Source: Saccharomycopsis malanga (lineage: Eukaryota > Ascomycota > Saccharomycetes > Ascoideales > Saccharomycopsidaceae). Taken from it: a stretch of DNA of 64,000 nucleotides. Positions 32,776 through 42,793 of this stretch are shown piece after piece (the stretch's first letter is position 1; each line of letters starts with the position of its first letter). The notes beneath the pieces were generated by a model that did no database searches, was not told where the DNA came from, and was given only the letters and a program-made list of their open reading frames with translations. A program made the translations under genes and the position numbers. The stretch is from assembly GCA_004014935.1 (NCBI GenBank), contig CP025322.1:2480001-2544000 (forward strand), given 5' to 3'.

Positions 32776-34003
32776 TAATTTTACCATCTATCTAACTGAA
32801 GGGGCTCAAACATACCAGCAAAATGTAACAACCACACTAATGTGATCAACTGGCCGCTAATTGGCACTAAAACTACACTAAACAATACTGTCAGGCTGTC
32901 GCATCAGCAATCTTAGATAAGAAATCGTCTCTTGCTGATCGACCCTGCTGCCCCTGTCAAAGTTTCACCTTTGCAATACACTACAATACAATACATCCAT
33001 ACTTCTTTCCTTTTTTTTGCTTTTCTTTGTTTTATTACACCTTTTATTTGACTATTCCATAGCCATATTTTACACTGCAAACTGCCACCATTAAATATCC
33101 ACGCTTGCTGGTCTGCCCCCCCACGTAGCATTATGCATTACACGCATGGCCGGGTAACCGACGCAAAAATATGAGTGGTGGAATGATCACCTTTTCCGGG
33201 CAATCCTGGCGCAATGGTAATTAAATCGCAGCATTTGAATCTTGCCAGCAAGCAAGCCAGTTGCACAGAAAATAGTAGCCAAGAGTTGCCGTGCGAATAC
33301 GAACGGCACCCATCATTCCAAAGGATAGCATTCAGGTATTGTAAGGCTTATCTCCACGGATAACCGACTAGTCTGGCGAGTCCGCATTGTCGATGCGGGC
33401 TGGCATGCACGAGCATGCGCATACATGCACCTCCTGGTGAACCGTTTGCTGAGATAGCCAATCCAATCTAGCACGCGAGGCTTCTGATGGATAGCCCACA
33501 GGAACATGGCCCACAAGCAGCATGGGAGCCAGAGATGGAGAGCGGATTGTAAGTAAAAGGTGCAGTGTCACAGGGCATGGGGCCTCATTGGGTTATCTGT
33601 GCAGTTTAAAAGGCGGGCTGGGGCACACAACCATGCGTTTAGGCGCAGGAATATAGCCCGATGAGGAAGAATGTGCGTTTTTTTTTTTTTTACTTTTTCT
33701 GCAGAGTATATATATAATGATGAGGATTCTTTGGGATGAAAAATTTTGATGAAGGAAAGGCAGAGATATTGGATATTGAATATTGAATATTGGATATTGG
33801 ATATTAAATTTGATTATTAAATATTGAATATTGGATATTGGATATTAAATTTGATTATTAAATATTGAATTTAATTATTAAATTTGAAATTATACCAAAA
33901 ATCAATAAATTCATAAAAATCAATAAATAAATCAATAAAAACCAACAAATCAATAAATCAATAAAAACCAACAAATTCATAAAAATTCAAATATCAAGCA
34001 CCA
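32776..34003. other. Intergenic, upstream region of the nucleoside transporter gene
   Basis: No convincing gene. There is a GC-richer section at 33130-33660 with overlapping chance frames, a T run near 33676-33690, and AT-rich short repeats at 33770-33990 (TTGGATATTGGATATTAAAT and CAATAAATCAATAAA types) that end at the transporter ATG. The A-rich, T-poor leader on the coding strand is usual for yeast promoters. Confidence 0.45.
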
Positions 34004-35800
34004 ATGAATCTGGAAATCGAACCAGTTCCTAAAACAGAACAGACTACAGAAGCTGAAAAGCAAATAATGTCAGAAAAAGTGCATGAAGTAGGATCGCCTC
34101 TTGATTCTGATGTTGAATCGAACAGTAGAAATCTTGCAGCCAGTGGCAGCAACGGTACGTCGTCGCCAAAGAAGCTCAACTTGCTACAGAAAATCAAATA
34201 TCTGTATCCTAGATGGCGATGGGCTGTGCATTTGTTCTGGTCGTGTTTTTTCACAGCATGGTGGCTCTCGATCTTGATCCAGGAGAAACAGCGCCACAAG
34301 TGGCTTATACCAACGGTGGTGTATGGAATGATCATTGTGCGGTTCATCACATTGTACTTTCCCTTCACCAAGCACCTCATGCGGGGAGCACGTGTCGTGT
34401 GGTTCCGGGGGCTTGCGGTCCGGGACCGGGTGATTCCGGAGCGGATGCGGTTGTTGGCCGGCGCGGTGTTGACGGTGGCAGTGATGCTTATTGGGTCGTT
34501 GGTTCCGGTGGAGACGAAGGACTCGAAGCGCGTTGACCGGTTTATTTCGTTTATAGGCATCTGCGTGGCCTTGGCGGGCTTGTATTTGACCAGCACGAAC
34601 CGCAGCAAGATCCGGTGGGTGACGGTGATCAACGGGATGTTGATGCAGTACATTATTGCCTTGTTTGTTCTCCGGACCAAGGCGGGCTACGACATTTTCA
34701 AGTTTATCTCCGATCTTTCCGAGGAGTTCCTCGGGTTTGCCAAGAACGGTGTGGCTTTTGTGTCTTCCGAGGACATTTCCAAGTTGGGCATGTTTTTCTT
34801 CACCGTGTTGCCGGCTGTGCTTTTTTTCATTGCCATTGTCTACGTATTGCTATACGTCGGCTTTATCCAGTGGGCCACCGGCAAGTTTTCCAAGTTCTTC
34901 TTCTGGTCGATGAAGGTGAGCGGCGGCGAGGCCGTGGTTGCAGCTGCGTCGCCGTTCATCGGCATTGGCGAGTCTGCGGTGTTGATCAAGGGTCTTTTGC
35001 CGTACTTGACCACTGCCGAGGTCCACCAGGTGATGTGTTCTGGCTTTGCCACCATCTCGGGCTCCGTCTTGATATCCTACATTGGCATTGGCATCAACTC
35101 CCAGGCCTTGGTCAGCAGCTGTGTCATGTCCATCCCTGCGTCCTTGTCCGTGTCCAAACTCCGCTATCCCGAGGTCGAAAACTCCTTGACTGCCGGCGAC
35201 TGCACCATCCCCGACGGCGACGAGAACTTGTCCGAGGCCGAAAAGCCCCGCAATGTCTTGCAGGCCTTCTCCAACGGCGCCTATCTCGGCATTGTTGTCG
35301 CCGGCACCATCTTGACCAACCAGATTTGCATCATTGGCACCGTCGCCTTGTTCAACGGCGTCTTGACCTGGTTTGGCAAGTTCTGGAACATTAAACATCT
35401 CACCTTGGAGCTCATGGGCGGCTACATCTTGTATCCCGTCGCTTTTCTCCTCGGTGCTCCTCGTGACGAACTCAAGCCAATTGCCGAGTTGATCGCCATG
35501 AAATTCATCGAAAACGAATACAATGGCTACACTACTTTGATCGGAAAGGCCCCTTACAACGAAATGTCCAAAAGAGGCCAATTGTTGGCCACTTATTCCT
35601 TGTGTGGCTTTGCAAACTTTGGCTCCGTCGGTACTCAATTGGGTGTCCTCAGTACTTTGGCTCCTAATAAAGCCAGAGTTGTCTCCCAAACCATCTTTTC
35701 TGCCTTGATCACCGGCGCAATCTCAACTTTATTATCTGCTTGTGTCGCTGGTATGGTTATTCATGACCTTTCCAACTTTAAAGTTAGTAACAAATCTTGA
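34004..35800 (+). CDS. Concentrative nucleoside transporter (CNT/SLC28 family)
   Basis: 598-residue multi-pass membrane protein, likely at the plasma membrane, importing nucleosides with H+ or Na+. The family core is clear: GGEAVVAAASPFIGIGESAV and LIKGLLPYLTTAEVHQVM (about residues 305-345), then GFATISGSVLISYIGIGIN and SSCVMSIPASLSVSKLRYPE. The last part has GYTTLIGKAPYNEMSKRGQL and YSLCGFANFGSVGTQLGVL, as in CNT proteins. An N-terminal cytosolic part of about 65 residues is acidic and Ser-rich. The closest described fungal member is the Candida CNT; S. cerevisiae lacks this family. The coding region is GC-richer than its surroundings, which produces long overlapping false frames. The start is the first ATG after the A/T-rich leader. 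Confidence 0.88.
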   Translation: MNLEIEPVPKTEQTTEAEKQIMSEKVHEVGSPLDSDVESNSRNLAASGSNGTSSPKKLNLLQKIKYLYPRWRWAVHLFWSCFFTAWWLSILIQEKQRHKWLIPTVVYGMIIVRFITLYFPFTKHLMRGARVVWFRGLAVRDRVIPERMRLLAGAVLTVAVMLIGSLVPVETKDSKRVDRFISFIGICVALAGLYLTSTNRSKIRWVTVINGMLMQYIIALFVLRTKAGYDIFKFISDLSEEFLGFAKNGVAFVSSEDISKLGMFFFTVLPAVLFFIAIVYVLLYVGFIQWATGKFSKFFFWSMKVSGGEAVVAAASPFIGIGESAVLIKGLLPYLTTAEVHQVMCSGFATISGSVLISYIGIGINSQALVSSCVMSIPASLSVSKLRYPEVENSLTAGDCTIPDGDENLSEAEKPRNVLQAFSNGAYLGIVVAGTILTNQICIIGTVALFNGVLTWFGKFWNIKHLTLELMGGYILYPVAFLLGAPRDELKPIAELIAMKFIENEYNGYTTLIGKAPYNEMSKRGQLLATYSLCGFANFGSVGTQLGVLSTLAPNKARVVSQTIFSALITGAISTLLSACVAGMVIHDLSNFKVSNKS

Positions 35801-35942
35801 TTGGTTTGTCGTTTGTTTATTTATTTTCTTTCTTCGTTTTTTAGCATTGTTCAGTTCGTTTTTTTTTTTAGTCTTTTTAGTTTTAATTTCAGTTTGTCGC
35901 ATTTGTATTTTGGTTTGTAAAATGTGATGGGCCGTATGGGTT

Positions 35943-36770
35943 GGTGCTTCAAACAGCTAATTATTGCTTTAAGTTGCTGATTAATACTTCAAACAGCTAA
36001 TTAATGCTGTATAAAAAGAGAAAAACACATGAGAATCATTTAACGGCTGATACTTATTGTCATAAGTCGAATTTTGCAGAATGTTGTTGAATTTGAGATT
36101 GCAGTCTTGCAAAATCCATCAAAAACCGCTAATTAATGCTTCAAACCGTTAATTGATGCTTCAAACAGCTAATTATTGCTTTAAATAGCTGATTAGTACT
36201 TCAAACCGCTGATTGGTGCTTTAAACCGTTAATTGATGCTTCAAACAGTTAATTATTGCTTTGAACCGTTAATTGATGCTTCCAACAGCTAATTATTGCT
36301 TTAAACCCTTAATCAATGCTTCCAACAGCTAATTATTGCTTTAACGGCTAATACTTATTGAAAATTTTGCCGAATTTGAGAACGTAGTCGTGCAAAATCC
36401 ATCAAAAACCGCTAATTAATGCTTTGAACCACTAATTATTGCTTTGAACCGTTAATTGATGCTTCAAACAGCTAATTAATGCTTTAACGACTAATACTTA
36501 TTGTCATAAGTCAAAATTTGTCAAATTCGAGAACATTGTCTTGCAAAATCCATTAAAACCGCTAATTAATGCTTTATAAAAAGAGCAAAACGCCTGAGAT
36601 TTGTTTAACGGCTAATACTTATTGAATTTTGACGAATTTGAGAACGTAGTCTTGCAAAATCCATCAAATACCGCTAATTAATGCTTTGAACCACTGATTA
36701 ATGCTTTAAACCATTAATTAGTGCTTTATAAAAGGAGACAAACGCCTGAGAATAGTTTAACGGCCCGGCG
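35943..36770 (+). repeat. Minisatellite with higher-order structure
   Basis: Many 12-13 bp units like GCTAATTAATGCTTCAAACC with single-base variants, interrupted at about 36010, 36352, 36481 and 36570 by a larger block (CGGCTAATACTTATTG, GAATTTGAGAACG, TTGCAAAATCCATCAAAAAC, sometimes TTTATAAAAAGAG). A small unit and a larger repeated block together make a higher-order repeat. It lies downstream of the transporter gene. Confidence 0.85.
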
Positions 36771-37145
36771 GCTAATTAGCGCGGATATACAAAACTACTG
36801 GGCTTAAAATATTATTGTAACACGTAGACTTTAAATGAGGCAATATCTGTATGTATTGATATAAGATATCTGGTTTTGGCTTAAATACTGTAAAAGTTGT
36901 ATTGTTCTGCTTGATATGGTGGCTCATTGCTTTCCTATTCAAAAATAAAATGCTACTGAATCATCAGTTTTTGACATGCATATATAAACAACTCTTCTCC
37001 AACATGTGAGCCGCCTCAACCGGTCCGGTTCCGGGACGGTTTCCTTATAATAATAACTTGTATGGATATCATATTGAATGGTAATTAACTTTTGTCAAGG
37101 CAATTATCATCTCGTTATTTGTTTTGTTTTCCTTTTCCGAGTGTT
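36771..37145. other. Intergenic with a SINE tail scrap
   Basis: CGGATATACAAAACTACTGG then GCTTAAAATATTATT at about 36780-36815 is a SINE tail end. The rest shows nothing I can name. Confidence 0.4.
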
Positions 37146-37149
37146 CTTT

Positions 37150-37235
37150 CGCCGCTGGGACGTATGGTTCAGCGGCCAGTGCTTATTATAATTAAATATA
37201 AGGCTGCTGGGCCGTATGTCTCAGTAGCCATTGCT
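37150..37235 (+). mobile_element. Two truncated SINE heads
   Basis: ATGGTTCAGCGGCCAGTGCT (37164-37183) and GTATGTCTCAGTAGCCATTG (37214-37233) are A-box ends of the SINE head; each ends in TTATTATAAT(T/C)AAATA. Confidence 0.6.
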
Positions 37236-37475
37236 TATTATAATCAAATACAATCAAATATAATCAAATATAATCAAATATAATCAAATATAGTCAAATA
37301 TAGCCAAATATAACCAAGTATAATCCAATACAATCAAATATAATTGAATATAATCAAATATAATCAAATATAATCAAATATAATCAAATATAATCAAATA
37401 TAATCAAATATAATCAAATATAATCAAATATAATCAAATATAATCAAACACAATCAAATATAACCAAATACAACC
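37236..37475 (+). repeat. 10-bp tandem array (TAATCAAATA)n
   Basis: About 24 units of a 10-bp repeat, TAATCAAATA, with scattered variants. It is flanked by SINE heads on both sides pointing at each other. Confidence 0.95.
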
Positions 37476-37484
37476 AAAAAGTGC

Positions 37485-37572
37485 TCGTATCGGACTCGAA
37501 CCCGTGATCCTGTTTTTCTCGTTTTCCTCTTCTCCAAGACCACAAACCACTGAGCCACCGGACCCAGCAAAA
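37485..37572 (-). mobile_element. SINE head
   Basis: Minus strand: A box TGGCTCAGTGG (complement of 37547-37557) and B box GGTTCGAGTCC (complement of 37492-37502). No body. It lies about 60 bp from the MED16 stop codon. Confidence 0.7.
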
Positions 37573-37630
37573 GTAAAATCACTTATATTCAACTCCCCCA
37601 GCCACAAACTGCCCCCAATTAATCAACAAT

Positions 37631-40525
37631 TCACTCCACTACACTCACCCAACTCGCTCCGCAGAAACAATACCTCTGAAACGCCATATCCCAGCTATTG
37701 CTGGTCACGTGATCCTTACCTATGCTCACATTCTGGTCGTCAATACTAGCCACCAGACCGCACCGCACACACTTCTTCTCCTTCAACGAGCAGCAGCCAC
37801 CCATCAAAACCTTGCGGAGATAGTCTATGCGCTCCCCGCGGTCATACATGTAGTTTGGCGGCCTAAATACCGAGGGGGTGTCAAAACCCCCGGTCAATAG
37901 AGAACTGTAGTTATACAATCCTAGCCAGTCCAAGCTGCAAAAGTACAATTGGCTGCAGTTTGTTTCTTTTCGAAGCGTCTCGTTGAAGAGTTTAAGCACG
38001 AATTTCGACGCATTTAGAAGCTCATCTGGGATTTTACCCTGACAAACCAACAGTTGCTCTATTGCAACCAATGAAAGCTGCAGCTGCTTGTCAGCCCCAT
38101 TGCCATTGTTACTGCCAAGCGACGCCTTCACTGTAACCTCAACTTTGCCCAAAAATTGCTCAAATAACCCAACATCCACCACCAGACCACTGAGCATATG
38201 CTTCATGCGTCTGGCCGCATGAAAGACGCGACTATCATGTGATAGATGCTGTTCATCAATGTAGCGCGATGCAAATGTCACGAGCTGTTTTAAACCTTTT
38301 AGAGAATTGATTAAAATGACGCGCGGCACTTTGGCCATAATAATGGGAAGCGCCAAGGATGCGTCAAACGCCTCCTTGAATTTCGCCTGCTGGCCACTAG
38401 ATAATATGGTAATGTTCAACAAATCTTGACAAAGATACACTGCAAAGTCTAAAACCCATTGCGCCACCCCTAATGCGCCCGCGAGTAACCCGGCCTTTGA
38501 GTCACATGCCGCCTGGCTCATCTTACCCTCTCTTCTCGTACCTGCAGCACCTCGCTGCAAGTCTCTGTACCATGCCTTCAAACTGATCATAATGCCAAAC
38601 GCACATGCACGCAAGTTCAATATGATCCATGCAGTCTTACCCGGCTTCGTGCGTTCCCACCGCACCCCTGTCCCAAGCGTCATTTGAAGACTGAGGAGTT
38701 TCTGCAAGGGCGGGTTACCCAAAAGCTTGTCCAACTGGTCCGTGTTGTACACGAGCGAAAACTTTAATGCACTATGCGCCTCTCGCATGACGCCCTCGGT
38801 GAGTCGTGCGCCAGCCTGCTGGCTGAGTGCATCTTGACGTGCCACCTCAACCTGCATTGCTGCAATCAAATCGTCACAGCACAGACTCCCAAAACAGCTC
38901 TCCGAATGCGCCACTGCAAATGCAGCACTCACCGTAAGCCTCTCAAGATCAGTCATTGCGACCTTGTCCCTGCTGTTAGTTTCTGCAAGACAAAGTCTTA
39001 TCCGTTGACTATTATTGTTCATGTACGCCACCGCTGCCAAATTGGGTGACACTGCTGCAAACTGCACAGGTCCCTGCAACCGCTGTAGGTTGAACCCTGC
39101 GTCATAAAGCGTCATCACCACTGCGGGAAGCTGCGTGGCATCTGCAGCCCCGCATCTCTTGCGTAAATTGTTCGCCTGCCGTATCTCAATCTCACCGTTG
39201 TTTAATACAAAATAAACAAACAAATTTCGACTTACAGTCTCCATGTTTATCACTGCATCACTGAACTTTAAAATCTCCTGCAATTTGATGCGTTGTGCAG
39301 CGGAATTCACCTTCTTGGCGCTCTTCTTAACAAATATGCAGCTCGGCTGCAAGGACACTTCGCTCAATTGGTACCTGAATACGCTGGACGCAGCCTTGCA
39401 GCTAGAGCTTTCGCGAAGCACAAGAAAAATGTTCTGCTCTGCATCTGAAGTAAAGTTTGATGAAATCACCTTTACATGCGTCAACTCTTGCGGAAGACCC
39501 TGCGTTCCAAATGCAGGTACATATTCCTGCGCCACTCTTTGGACAAGCAACTTGGGCGTGCTTGTGCTGCCCACTTTTTCATCTTTGCCAAACAGACCCC
39601 AATCAACCGCAATTGAATAAAACTTTAAAAGCCGCGAAAAAGGACTGTAGGTAGCTAAAAGAAGCGTACCACCCTTCCGGAATCCAAAACTTGCATGTGA
39701 CACATACATGTCGCACGCGTCTGCGTCTGTGCTTGTGCTTGTGCTTGCGCCTGCGCCAGCGCCTGCGTCCATGCAGCCCTCGTCAAGATGTGTGGTTACC
39801 CTATTAAAGTTCAAACCGTGGCTGCCTTGGTACCAAAAGCACAATTCACCATTTTTACGTACTCCAATGCAAGCTTGTTTTGAAGCAACAGGATGCGAAA
39901 AGCCGAGCAACTTTTGGTGGTTAAAACTATACGAAAACTTGTGTTTGCCGTCTTCCGTTCCAACCCGGACAGCCGGCATCATGCCGTATGTAGGTTTATG
40001 CACATGTAGCCACTCAAATGCAACAACGCGCGTGGTGCAGTCTGCAGAGTCTGCAGCAAAACATGTACCGGGCAAGCTATTGAGCTTATAACTAACGGTT
40101 TTTTTATGCTCCACGGGGGCGTCAACCACTGTGTCGTTATATAAAGTGACAAACTCGTTAAACGGTGAATAAATGTACTGTGCTGCCAGTTCCTTGCGTA
40201 TGCCGCCGCCAAAAATGGTCATGTTGCCATGTGCGTCAAGGCATGCAAGATAATCGCCCACAGTGCTCCATTCGACATGCGTCACAGGAAGTAGCGTTTT
40301 CCCTGCATTGGAGGACCCTGCATCAGCAGTCTTCCTATAACCTACATTTTCGGATATCAGCATGTCGCCATACACCGGTGGTCGGATCAGGAACTTCCGG
40401 GGGCATGCAAGGCGCCACCGGTGGCCATCAACGGTCTCCATGTGGGTCACTGCAAGATTGTGGCTGTGCTCCTGCATGGCATATGCAATGAACCCATTCT
40501 TGGACCATGCAATTGTCTTGCTCAT
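37631..40525 (-). CDS. SIN4: Mediator tail subunit Med16/Sin4
   Basis: 964 residues, close to the usual Sin4 length. The N-terminal half has the repeating pattern of a WD-type beta-propeller (GDYLACLDAHGNMTIFGG, LGFSHPVASKQACIGVRKNG). The C-terminus carries a conserved cysteine set, Cys919/Cys922 in KCVRCG and Cys953/Cys955 in RYCFCGASWV, which is typical of fungal Med16. Med16 anchors the tail module of Mediator and passes activator and repressor signals to RNA polymerase II in the nucleus. The start MSKTIAWSKNGFIAYA reads directly into the first strand of the propeller. It lies tail-on to the CNT gene across the repeat-filled spacer. No break is seen. Confidence 0.85.
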   Translation of the reverse strand: MSKTIAWSKNGFIAYAMQEHSHNLAVTHMETVDGHRWRLACPRKFLIRPPVYGDMLISENVGYRKTADAGSSNAGKTLLPVTHVEWSTVGDYLACLDAHGNMTIFGGGIRKELAAQYIYSPFNEFVTLYNDTVVDAPVEHKKTVSYKLNSLPGTCFAADSADCTTRVVAFEWLHVHKPTYGMMPAVRVGTEDGKHKFSYSFNHQKLLGFSHPVASKQACIGVRKNGELCFWYQGSHGLNFNRVTTHLDEGCMDAGAGAGASTSTSTDADACDMYVSHASFGFRKGGTLLLATYSPFSRLLKFYSIAVDWGLFGKDEKVGSTSTPKLLVQRVAQEYVPAFGTQGLPQELTHVKVISSNFTSDAEQNIFLVLRESSSCKAASSVFRYQLSEVSLQPSCIFVKKSAKKVNSAAQRIKLQEILKFSDAVINMETVSRNLFVYFVLNNGEIEIRQANNLRKRCGAADATQLPAVVMTLYDAGFNLQRLQGPVQFAAVSPNLAAVAYMNNNSQRIRLCLAETNSRDKVAMTDLERLTVSAAFAVAHSESCFGSLCCDDLIAAMQVEVARQDALSQQAGARLTEGVMREAHSALKFSLVYNTDQLDKLLGNPPLQKLLSLQMTLGTGVRWERTKPGKTAWIILNLRACAFGIMISLKAWYRDLQRGAAGTRREGKMSQAACDSKAGLLAGALGVAQWVLDFAVYLCQDLLNITILSSGQQAKFKEAFDASLALPIIMAKVPRVILINSLKGLKQLVTFASRYIDEQHLSHDSRVFHAARRMKHMLSGLVVDVGLFEQFLGKVEVTVKASLGSNNGNGADKQLQLSLVAIEQLLVCQGKIPDELLNASKFVLKLFNETLRKETNCSQLYFCSLDWLGLYNYSSLLTGGFDTPSVFRPPNYMYDRGERIDYLRKVLMGGCCSLKEKKCVRCGLVASIDDQNVSIGKDHVTSNSWDMAFQRYCFCGASWVSVVE

Positions 40526-41260
40526 AGTAATGGTAAATTGATGCTGATGGATTAGTCGCCAATATTGTTATTGAAAAGAGCGGTATTATTATATTATGAT
40601 TTGGTGACTTTTGTTAGTAAATGTTACCCGGACGCTTGAAATGCTTAGTAATATGTTATAAATGGTGGAGGGGGTGCATCATTACTAAGCAACTACAAAG
40701 ACGGGGTGTGTGTTTAAATATGTCTTGAGGGATCTTAGTAATCAATTAGAGATTGAGAATTTTGGAAATTTGGAGGAATAAATGGTTGTTAACTATTATG
40801 CAACAACAACTTTGAGTGGGAAAAGTGTAGTTGAATAGTGATTGGAGATTAGTGCTTGGTATACCAAACTGGTGGTTCATTATATACCAATCTAGCGGTT
40901 CAATGTGTGATGGTTACAAACCTTGGCTGCGCCGGGTACCACTACTCCAAAAAAATGGAGATTTTACAGGGATACTCTTAGATATAGGCAAATCTGGTGA
41001 TAATGGCTAGCAATAGCCATTCAAAATTAGGTGGTGTGATTATCAAGTAGCATGTTTGAAAGTAGATTTAGTAGTTATTGAGAAAGTTTAGTTTTTTTTC
41101 TTCTTTTTTGTTATGTTATTATGTGTACATTTACATCATTATACATGTGGTAAGCTTCTATATGTCTGTATTCATGTGATTTGATTGGGTGGATGCCTTC
41201 TGGTGCATTTACTCTACTGGGAAGTGCCAGTCAGGTGACAAGTTTATGGGCTTTTTTCGG
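40526..41260. other. Intergenic upstream of MED16
   Basis: About 730 bp, AT-rich, without a gene. A TATATACCAA-type sequence repeats near 40858 and 40892. Its right end runs into SINE pieces. Confidence 0.4.
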
Positions 41261-41261
41261 G

Positions 41262-41355
41262 TTTCCCCACGGCGTTTTACCGTCCATTTAAAAATGGCAT
41301 GTATATAGGAAAATGGTGTGTGCTGGGCTCGAAAGATATGATATTATTGTTAATA
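41262..41355 (+). mobile_element. SINE tail
   Basis: TTTCCCCACGGCGTTTTACCG through TGTGCTGGGCTCGAAAGATA ends in a TATTATTGTTAATA tail. The next SINE begins directly. Confidence 0.55.
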
Positions 41356-41364
41356 TACGCAATA

Positions 41365-41545
41365 GGCCACTGGGCCATTTGGCTCAGTGGTCAGTGCTCT
41401 CGGACAAGAGAATAAAGACCTAACAGGAGCACTGGTAAGCCAATTATGAGCAAAAGGACATGATTGGGTTTTACCATGTTTCAGACATAGCGCGTATATG
41501 CGAAACTGATATGTGCTGGGCTTGAAATATATGATATTATTTTTA
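41365..41545 (+). mobile_element. SINE, complete short form
   Basis: A box TGGCTCAGTGG at 41380-41390, CCTAACAGGAGCACTGG joined to TAAGCCAATTATGAGC, then GGGTTTTACCATG, GACATAGCGCGTATATGCG and TGCTGGGCTTGAAATATATG with a TATTATT tail. This is the cleanest short-form copy. Confidence 0.75.
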
Positions 41546-41557
41546 TGTGTAATAATG

Positions 41558-41990
41558 TAGGGACTTGATAAAACCGAGCAGAAACACAGGGAACCCCGGG
41601 AAATATACTGGAAAACCCAGCGGAAACCCGCTGAAAAACCAAATGAAAAACCCGCTGGAAAATACACCGTAAAACCCACTGGAAAACCCACTGGAATACC
41701 CAGCCGAAAACCCATTGAAAACCCCACTGGAAACCCCCGGGAAATACAACGTAAAACCCACTGGAAAACCCACTGGAAACCCCACTGGAAAAACCCACCA
41801 TAAAACCCGCTTGGAAAACTCAGCCGAAACTCAGCCGAAACTCAGCCGAAACTCAGCCGAAACTCAGCCGAAAACCCACTGAAAACCCTACTGAAAACCC
41901 CTGGGAAATACAACGTAAAACCCACTGGAATACCCAGCCGAAAATCCACTGAAAACCCACTGACACTCCCACGGAATACCCAATTAATGC
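41558..41990 (+). repeat. Minisatellite apparently born inside a SINE
   Basis: About 430 bp of 10-14 bp units such as AAACCCACTGG and AAACTCAGCCG. It starts at GGGACTTGATAAAACC, which is the SINE tail block GGGACTTGGTAAAACCCAGTGGG, so the unit AAAACCCAGTGG appears to have been amplified in place. The Gly-Phe-rich frames on the other strand are artefacts. Confidence 0.85.
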
Positions 41991-42089
41991 CCGGCCATCA
42001 TAATCGTTTCAATCAATCAATTGTAAAGATTATTAATCAAAAGTAAACTAACCACTATTGGTCCAGCTAATTTTCACTTTCCCAAGAGT

Positions 42090-42440
42090 AAAATCTTCTT
42101 CTTTACTAGTGTCCTGAACGGAGACTTTCACATCATTATTTGCCCGGGTCTGGCAATTATTTGTGTTGTTACGTTTTATCAATTCTCTGTGCAATACAAA
42201 TCCATCATAATATTACATAATAATAACTAGAAGCAATATATACGTTTAATGATAATAAGAATTATGATTATGAGCAATATACGCAATACATATGCTTGAT
42301 AAAACCCAGTGGAAAATCTGTCCAACCTGTTTGGTGCTGCTCGTGAGAAGCTGCGGGTTTTCCAATTCTTTTTTTTGGTTTTCAGCTGTCCTTTTTCATT
42401 GACCAAGTGCTCCTCTTCAGAATATAATTTACCTTTTGGT
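42090..42440. repeat. Family B end part and SINE scraps
   Basis: GTTACGTTTTATCAATTCTC, CAATACAAATCC and CATCATAATATTACA (42170-42225) match the end of family B. At 42296-42320 TGATAAAACCCAGTGGAAAA is a SINE tail piece. Confidence 0.5.
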
Positions 42441-42482
42441 ACCAAATCCACTGGACATTCATAAAATTGGTCGTTTGTTATG

Positions 42483-42793
42483 ATTAGTTTTCAAATTATT
42501 ATTGTCGAGCAAACCAAATTGGTATTTATAAATAACCAATTTGAATAACCAATTTCTGAATTATTATTGTAGAGCAATTCAAATTGATATATGAATAACC
42601 AATTTCTGAATCATAATTTTAGAATAAACCAAATTGATATTTGTGAATAACCAATTTAAATAACCAATTTGAATAACCAATTTGAATAACCAATTTGAAT
42701 AACCAATTTGAATAACCAATTTGAATAACCAATTTCTAAATCATCATTGTAGAACAATCAAACTGATAATTCACGAATAACCAATTTCTGAAT
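42483..42793. repeat. Tandem array derived from the CDC7 3' end
   Basis: Units like GAATAACCAATTTCTGAATC and ATTATTGTAGAGCAA, with an inner 12-13 bp run of AACCAATTTGAAT at 42650-42735. The last unit contains the CDC7 terminal codons and stop (42771-42805), so the array repeats the end of the gene. Confidence 0.85.

Noticed and set aside
33313-33571. Small minus-strand frames before the transporter gene
   Set aside because: Overlapping frames in a GC-richer spacer with no family or protein-like pattern.
34615-35394. 259-residue His/Arg/Leu-rich frame and its minus-strand partner inside the transporter gene
   Set aside because: Overlaps the clear CNT coding frame; caused by GC-rich third positions.
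37236-37475. CRISPR-like array
   Set aside because: The 10-bp units are directly adjacent with no spacers; it is a tandem repeat in a eukaryote.
41350-41801. Gly-Phe-rich frames resembling silk or antifreeze repeats
   Set aside because: Three overlapping frames across a minisatellite; no start context or conserved part.
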